Assembly: GCA_016869895.1 (NCBI GenBank)
Contig: VGDC01000052.1
Location: 1 to 9,380 of the forward strand
DNA: 9,380 bases
Direction: 5' to 3'
Origin: Alphaproteobacteria bacterium
Lineage (GTDB): Bacteria > Pseudomonadota > Alphaproteobacteria > Rickettsiales > VGDC01
Numbering within the stretch: position 1 is the stretch's first letter; each line of letters opens with the position of its first letter. A model generated the notes under the pieces. The model saw only the letters and a list, made by a program, of their open reading frames with translations. It was not told the origin of the DNA and searched no databases. Shown here one piece after another: positions 5,420 to 9,380 of this stretch. A program made the translations under genes and the position numbers.

Positions 5420-6250
5420 ATGAAGTCATTCCATCTCCATCTCGTCTCCGATTCCACGGGGGAAACGGTCAGCAGTGTGTCCCGCGCGGCGCTCGCCCAG
5501 TTCGATGGAGTCGATGCCGAGGAGCATAGCTGGACATTGGTGCGCACCCGCGCGTTGATGGAAAAGGCCATCGCCGGCATCACCAATAATCCCGGCATGG
5601 TGTTATATACCATCGTGGATCAGAAATTGCGCGATATGCTGAAGGCCGAATGCCAGAAAATGAGCATTCCGTGTATTCCTGTCATCGCGGGTATCGTGTC
5701 GGAAATGGCGACATACTTGCAAATTAATGCATCCGATATGCCGGGTCGTCAGCATGAGCTGAATGATGAATATTTCTCCCGCGTGGAAGCCATCAACTAT
5801 GCCTTGGCGCATGATGATGGCCAGTCCCATTGGGATTTGGAGGATGCGGATATCGTCCTCGTCGGCCCCTCGCGCACCTCGAAATCACCGACCTGCATTT
5901 ATCTCGCTTATCGTGGCTATAAAGCGGCGAATATCCCTTATGTCATGGGCTGTCCTTTGCCGCCTTCCATTGATTCCCTGAAAAAACCTCTGATGGTAGG
6001 GTTGACCATCGATGTGGATCGCCTTCTGCAAATCCGCCGCACGCGATTGCAATCGCTGAAGCAGGAAGAAGAGACGAATTACATCGATATCGAGCAGGTG
6101 AAGAAGGAACTCGCGGAATCGCGGAAATTCTATATGCAGCATCGCTGGCCGATTATCGATGTTACCCGCCGTTCCGTGGAAGAGACCGCCGCGCAGATTA
6201 TCCAGCTGCACCAGAAGCGGTTGGAGAAGGCTCTCGCCCATGAAAACTAA
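5420..6250 (+). CDS. ppsR: PpsR/PDRP-family kinase-pyrophosphorylase (RP001 homologue, DUF299)
   Basis: Members of this family are bifunctional Ser/Thr kinase/phosphorylases. They switch off PEP synthetase or pyruvate phosphate dikinase by ADP-dependent phosphorylation and reactivate it by phosphate-dependent dephosphorylation. The 276-residue product has the N-terminal HLVSDSTGET (6-15) and the unusual P-loop GPSRTSKSP (149-157) that define the family; length is normal. The ATG at 5420 is the first in frame and lies at the edge of the putative origin, with only a weak AGGG upstream. It leads an operon with aroE, coaE, dnaQ and a membrane gene. The target (PpsA or PpdK) is not in the window, so which enzyme it controls is open. 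Confidence 0.92.
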   Translation: MKSFHLHLVSDSTGETVSSVSRAALAQFDGVDAEEHSWTLVRTRALMEKAIAGITNNPGMVLYTIVDQKLRDMLKAECQKMSIPCIPVIAGIVSEMATYLQINASDMPGRQHELNDEYFSRVEAINYALAHDDGQSHWDLEDADIVLVGPSRTSKSPTCIYLAYRGYKAANIPYVMGCPLPPSIDSLKKPLMVGLTIDVDRLLQIRRTRLQSLKQEEETNYIDIEQVKKELAESRKFYMQHRWPIIDVTRRSVEETAAQIIQLHQKRLEKALAHEN

Positions 6251-7070
6251 TATCAGCGGAAAAACCAGACTCGCGGGCGTCATCGGCTGGCCGGTGACCC
6301 ATTCGCTTTCCCCTGCCATCCATAACCATTGGTTAGCGGAGCATGGGTTGGATGTGGTCTATGTGCCGCTGCCCATTAATCCTGCAGTGTTGCACAGCAC
6401 TTTGCCATCACTGGGTGAAATCGGCGTGGTGGGCGTAAACCTTACATTGCCCCATAAAGAATTGGTGATTCCGGTGTTGGATGTCATCGACCACACCGCC
6501 CAAGCCATCGGCGCGGTGAATACGGTGCTGTTCGATAAAGGCCAGCGCATCGGCTTCAACACCGATGCTTATGGTTTTTGGCATAATATAGAAGTGAATG
6601 CCCCGCAGGTGCGCCGCGATGAAGCTTTTGTGATTGGCGCGGGCGGCGCAGCGCGAGCGGTGGTGGCGGCGTTGGATGCAGCGGGGTATCAAAAAATCCA
6701 CGTCATGAACCGCTCGCCGGAGAAAATTCAAGGCTTTAGCCTCATTTCGCCGCGCGTGGTGGCGCATCACTGGAGTGCCGCGCCGGAAGTGCTGGCGAAT
6801 GTGGATTTGTTGGTGAACACCACCAGCCTTGGCATGGGTGGCCAACCTGCGCTGGATATTTCGCTGGATGCTTTACCCAGCCACGCAGTGGTGAATGACA
6901 TCGTTTATACCCCGCTGGATACGCCACTGCTGCATGCCGCGCGCCGCTGCGATCTGGCGACTGTGGATGGCTTAGGCATGCTGCTATACCAAGCGCAAAA
7001 AGCCTTTGAAATCTGGTTCGGCATCCTCCCCGAAGTCACCCCCGAATTGCGTTTGAAGGTGCTGGGATGA
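6240..7070 (+). CDS. aroE: Shikimate dehydrogenase (NADP+)
   Basis: AroE reduces 3-dehydroshikimate to shikimate in the chorismate pathway. The 276-residue product starts with GVIGWPVTHSLSPAIHN (13-29), the shikimate-binding serine motif. It has the catalytic lysine in NLTLPHKE (K73), GAVNT (91-95), the catalytic aspartate in GFNTDAYGF (D109), the dinucleotide loop GAGGAAR (133-139), NRSPEK (157-162) where family members read the NADP phosphate, and DGLGMLLYQA near the end. The ATG at 6240 is preceded by GGAGAAGG nine bases upstream and lies inside the last codons of ppsR (11-base overlap). An upstream in-frame ATG at 6159 is unlikely, because it would add 27 unrelated residues. The 3' end shares ATGA with coaE. 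Confidence 0.96.
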   Translation: MKTNISGKTRLAGVIGWPVTHSLSPAIHNHWLAEHGLDVVYVPLPINPAVLHSTLPSLGEIGVVGVNLTLPHKELVIPVLDVIDHTAQAIGAVNTVLFDKGQRIGFNTDAYGFWHNIEVNAPQVRRDEAFVIGAGGAARAVVAALDAAGYQKIHVMNRSPEKIQGFSLISPRVVAHHWSAAPEVLANVDLLVNTTSLGMGGQPALDISLDALPSHAVVNDIVYTPLDTPLLHAARRCDLATVDGLGMLLYQAQKAFEIWFGILPEVTPELRLKVLG

Positions 7071-7684
7071 CTTTAGTCAACGGCATCACCATCCTCGGCG
7101 TCACAGGCTCTATTGCCATGGGAAAATCGACGGTGACCAAGATGTTCGCGGATTGCGGTGCTGCGACCACGAATGCCGATCAAATCGTGCATGACCTCTA
7201 CACGACCAATGCCGAAGTCATCGGTTTTATCCGTGAGAATTGGCCGGATGCGGTGGTGGATGGCGCGGTTGACCGGAAAAAGCTCGGCGCGGCGGTGTTC
7301 GGCGATGACGTCGCCATCAAAAAGCTGGAGCATTTGCTGCACCCGAAGGTGAAACAGACGGAAGAAGATTTCGTGCTCGCCGCGCGGGATGCGGGGCATT
7401 GGCTTGCCGTATTGGATATTCCGCTGCTTTATGAAACGGGCGCGGAAAAACGCTGTGATTATGTCGCTGTGGCTTCTTCGCCGTACGAAATCCAAAAATC
7501 GCGGGCGCTATCGCGCCCTAATATGACGGAAGAGAAGTTCGAGCAGATTCTTGCCCGCCAGATTCCCGATGCCGAAAAACGCCAACGCGCTGATTTCATC
7601 GTGGATACGGGCAAAACCCTGCTACACTCCGAATCGGACGTGAAAAAAATCATTAAGACCCTGAAAGAAAAACACCATGCGTGA
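7067..7684 (+). CDS. coaE: Dephospho-CoA kinase
   Basis: CoaE phosphorylates the 3'-hydroxyl of dephospho-CoA with ATP, the last step of coenzyme A synthesis. The 205-residue product has the P-loop GVTGSIAMGKST (11-22), NADQIVHDLY (36-45), LHPKV (91-95), DIPLLYETG (117-125), and the lid/ADP region with R150, M153, RQ (164-165) and RADFIVDTG (174-182). Length is typical. It starts with an ATGA overlap on the aroE stop, and dnaQ begins inside its last three codons. This order (aroE-coaE-dnaQ) is conserved in alphaproteobacteria. Confidence 0.95.
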   Translation: MTLVNGITILGVTGSIAMGKSTVTKMFADCGAATTNADQIVHDLYTTNAEVIGFIRENWPDAVVDGAVDRKKLGAAVFGDDVAIKKLEHLLHPKVKQTEEDFVLAARDAGHWLAVLDIPLLYETGAEKRCDYVAVASSPYEIQKSRALSRPNMTEEKFEQILARQIPDAEKRQRADFIVDTGKTLLHSESDVKKIIKTLKEKHHA

Positions 7685-8363
7685 GATAGTCTTAGACACC
7701 GAAACCACAGGGCTAGACCCGAACTCCGGCCATAAACTGGTGGAAATCGGTTGCGTGGAGGTGGTGGATCGCGTGCGCACGGGCGAGGTGTTCCATGTGT
7801 ACATCAACCCAGAACGCGATATGCCCGAAGAAGCCTTCCGCGTCCACGGGCTGTCGGCGGAATTCCTGGCGGATAAGCCGCTTTTCAAGGATGTGGCGGA
7901 GGATTTCCTGCGCTTCATCGGCGATGCGCCGCTGGTCATCCACAATGCGCAATTCGATATGAAGTTCATCAATTATGAGCTGAATGCCATCGGCAAAGCG
8001 CAGATTCCCATGGAACGCACGGTGGATACGGTGCTCATCGCGCGCAAGAAATTCCCCGGCTCTCCCGCGAATCTGGATGCGCTCTGCAAACGCTTCAATA
8101 TCGACCTTTCGGCGCGTACCAAACACGGGGCGTTGCTTGATGCGGAACTGCTTTCCGATGTCTATCTGGAGCTGGGCGGTGGGCGGCAATCCAAGCTGAC
8201 GCTCTCCGCAGAAGTGTCGGCCAGCAGCGAGGTGGTGGAGATCGTGCGCACACAGGCTGTGCCCGCCCGTGAATTCCCCGTTCCCGAAGAAGAACTCGCT
8301 GCGCATAAAGCGTTCATCGAGAAAAAAGTGAAAGACGCGCTATGGCTGAAAGCCGCGGAATGA
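7677..8363 (+). CDS. dnaQ: DNA polymerase III epsilon subunit (3'-5' proofreading exonuclease)
   Basis: DnaQ is the DEDDh exonuclease that proofreads for the replicative polymerase. The 228-residue product has ExoI LDTETTGLD (D7, E9), ExoII HNAQFDMKFI (D94) and ExoIII HGALLDAELL (H150, D155), so all catalytic residues are present. After the nuclease domain, QSKLTL (171-176) sits where the E. coli protein carries its sliding-clamp-binding hexapeptide. The remaining tail would contact the polymerase alpha subunit, as in full-length epsilon. The ATG at 7677 overlaps coaE by eight bases, with a weak GAAAGAA upstream. The gene ends in an ATGA overlap with the next gene. Confidence 0.95.
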   Translation: MREIVLDTETTGLDPNSGHKLVEIGCVEVVDRVRTGEVFHVYINPERDMPEEAFRVHGLSAEFLADKPLFKDVAEDFLRFIGDAPLVIHNAQFDMKFINYELNAIGKAQIPMERTVDTVLIARKKFPGSPANLDALCKRFNIDLSARTKHGALLDAELLSDVYLELGGGRQSKLTLSAEVSASSEVVEIVRTQAVPAREFPVPEEELAAHKAFIEKKVKDALWLKAAE

Positions 8364-8818
8364 GTAAATACCAAAAGATAGGTTTTGGAATCTGCGCACT
8401 CATCGTTTCGGCGATGGTCGCGTTAGCGCATCCTATGCAAGGCAAGTTGATGGCCAACTTGATGGCACTTGACCCCAAAGGGCCGGATAGAGTCACCCCG
8501 CTGGGATACGCTTTTGTAGATATGTCAATGCCTGTGATTTACGTCACGGCAGGAATTATTCTGCTTTGCCACCATTGGTTAGCAAAAAATCGATTCCTTC
8601 AAAAACAACTATGGCTGCAAGCTCCTCCTCATGATTCTGGCGAAATTAAAGGAATTTTCAGAGGCAGAGGATTCGTAATCTTTTTGCTCGTCATCTCTGC
8701 AATAATATTTTGCATCATTCAATATTTGTTGGTGGGACTCTATTTAGATGCTCATTCTATGGAGCTAACAGAACAGGCGCACCGGAGTGCGCCTGTTCTT
8801 TTCAAATCAATCCAGTGA
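8360..8818 (+). CDS. Unrecognised small membrane protein, three predicted helices
   Basis: I do not recognise this 152-residue protein. It has three hydrophobic segments (about 7-24, 57-73 and 104-128) with short charged loops and no catalytic motif I can see. The base composition is richer in A/T than dnaQ before it, with many A- and T-ending codons, which may mean a recent or weakly constrained gene. I chose the ATG at 8360, which overlaps the dnaQ stop as ATGA; an in-frame ATG at 8342 would add six residues. The last 15 or so residues (137-152) are encoded by a terminator hairpin and its flank, so the natural C-terminus may have been extended. The stop codon abuts that of secB on the other strand. 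Confidence 0.65.
   Translation: MSKYQKIGFGICALIVSAMVALAHPMQGKLMANLMALDPKGPDRVTPLGYAFVDMSMPVIYVTAGIILLCHHWLAKNRFLQKQLWLQAPPHDSGEIKGIFRGRGFVIFLLVISAIIFCIIQYLLVGLYLDAHSMELTEQAHRSAPVLFKSIQ
8770..8802 (+). terminator. Intrinsic terminator inside the 3' end of the membrane gene
   Basis: AGAACAGGCGCAC (8770-8782) and its exact complement (8787-8799) form a 13-base-pair stem around a CGGA loop, with TTTT (8799-8802) at the base. This is a strong plus-strand terminator for the ppsR-aroE-coaE-dnaQ operon. It lies before the membrane gene's stop codon, so many transcripts would lack that stop. On the minus strand it begins 17 bases after the secB stop but lacks a good T-run, so termination from that side would be weaker. 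Confidence 0.9.
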
Positions 8819-9310
8819 TTACTGCACCGTTTCATTCTTCGCTTCCGCAGAACCCTGCGCTTTGGCGCGGGCTTCGAGGCGGCTTTTATACAGCGTGAAG
8901 AAGTCGATGGGCTCCAACAGCAGCGGCGGGAAACCACCGTCGCGGGTCACATCGGAGATGATGCGGCGCGCATAGGGGAAGAGCACGAAGGGGCAATCCA
9001 CGAAAAGCAGCGGTTCGATGCGGTCGTCGGGCACGCCGGTGATGGTGAAAAGACCCGCATATTCCAGCTCGGTCACGAAAAGTTTCTTGTCCTTCACCAA
9101 GGCGGAAGCGGAAATTTTGATGGCCACCTCGAACAGGTCATCGCGCAGTTTCTGCGCGTTGAGGTCGATGTTCACATTGATGTTCGGCTTCTCTTCCAGC
9201 GCCATCAGGCTATTGGGAGCGGAAGGATTCTCGAAGGAGAGGTCTTTCACGTATTGTCCGGTGACTTGGAAGCGGGCTGCCTGTGGCGCGTTTTCGGGGG
9301 TATCGGTCAT
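8819..9310 (-). CDS. secB: Protein-export chaperone SecB
   Basis: SecB is a cytoplasmic tetrameric chaperone that keeps preproteins unfolded and hands them to SecA. The 163-residue product has the family marks YVKDLSFENPSAP (20-32), ELEYAGLFTI (81-90) and CPFVLFPYARRIISDVTRDG followed by PPLLLEPIDF (106-137), with the usual variable, polar C-terminal tail. The ATG at 9310 has AAGGA a few bases upstream. secB next to dnaQ is the arrangement seen in Caulobacter and relatives. Here it faces the right-arm operon, with stop codons directly adjacent. Confidence 0.97.
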   Translation of the reverse strand: MTDTPENAPQAARFQVTGQYVKDLSFENPSAPNSLMALEEKPNINVNIDLNAQKLRDDLFEVAIKISASALVKDKKLFVTELEYAGLFTITGVPDDRIEPLLFVDCPFVLFPYARRIISDVTRDGGFPPLLLEPIDFFTLYKSRLEARAKAQGSAEAKNETVQ

Positions 9311-9380
9311 GGGTATTCCTTGGAGATTGGGGTAGGTTCGCCTCCGTTATAACCCCATTCGCGTAAGGAGACAAACAAGA
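9311..9380. promoter_or_regulatory. Divergent intergenic region between secB and an off-window gene
   Basis: These 70 bases lie upstream of secB. A palindromic GTTATAAC (9346-9353) could supply a -10 element on either strand, but the -35 matches are poor. At the right edge AAGGAG (9365-9370) is a strong plus-strand Shine-Dalgarno with ten bases left in the window, so a rightward gene probably starts at or just beyond the edge. Confidence 0.4.

Noticed and set aside
6159..6239. Upstream in-frame start for aroE
   Set aside because: It would add 27 residues encoded within ppsR in another frame; the ATG at 6240 has a good Shine-Dalgarno and the proper N-terminus.
7340..7365. GTGAAACA half-site in coaE as a second parS
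   Set aside because: Only the right half matches; the left half has no resemblance to the consensus.
7713..8306. Minus-strand open frame of 197 codons opposite dnaQ
   Set aside because: All DnaQ exonuclease motifs lie on the plus strand; this is a shadow.
1..9380. CRISPR arrays, insertion sequences, tRNA or rRNA genes, prophage remnants
   Set aside because: No repeated spacers, transposase motifs, terminal inverted repeats or structural RNA signatures were seen; the region is conserved core chromosome.

Overview
The window reads as chromosome of an alphaproteobacterium and spans what is very probably its replication origin. The main evidence is gene order. On the left, hemE and the rest of a heme/rho block run leftward. 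On the right, a PpsR-family gene (the homologue of Rickettsia RP001), then aroE, coaE and dnaQ run rightward, with secB just beyond. In Caulobacter crescentus and Rickettsia the origin lies between hemE and the RP001 homologue, and the Caulobacter genome is numbered from this point (RP001 homologue, maf, aroE, coaE, dnaQ, secB). The genus cannot be named from the sequence.

Left arm, minus strand, transcribed away from the origin: hemE (uroporphyrinogen decarboxylase), hemH (ferrochelatase), hemJ (protoporphyrinogen oxidase), a 424-residue HAD phosphatase resembling trehalose-6-phosphate phosphatase, and rho, whose C-terminus is cut by the window edge. HemE, HemJ and HemH supply three of the last steps of heme synthesis. 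The first four genes overlap or nearly touch. Rho follows a 210-base gap that is pyrimidine-rich on its own mRNA strand.

Centre, 5062-5419: no gene. This stretch holds a 26-base pure A/T tract, a perfect TTAA-N7-TTAA CtrA-type motif at its edge, and at least six DnaA-box-like 9-mers in two clusters. It is called here as oriC.

Right arm, plus strand: ppsR, aroE, coaE, dnaQ and an unrecognised small membrane protein. Each start codon overlaps the preceding stop, so this looks like one translationally coupled operon. The maf gene usual between ppsR and aroE in relatives is absent. A strong intrinsic terminator lies inside the last codons of the membrane gene. The convergent secB gene (export chaperone, minus strand) abuts it with no intervening base. 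At the right edge a Shine-Dalgarno sequence points to a further plus-strand gene just outside.

The most striking unlisted signal is a parS-like ParB site (16-mer, one mismatch from the classical consensus) inside the HAD gene, about 3.5 kb from the putative origin. It is carried by a run of A/T-ending codons in an otherwise G/C-ending gene. Together with the DnaA and CtrA motifs it suggests that the window carries both replication-initiation and chromosome-segregation sites.
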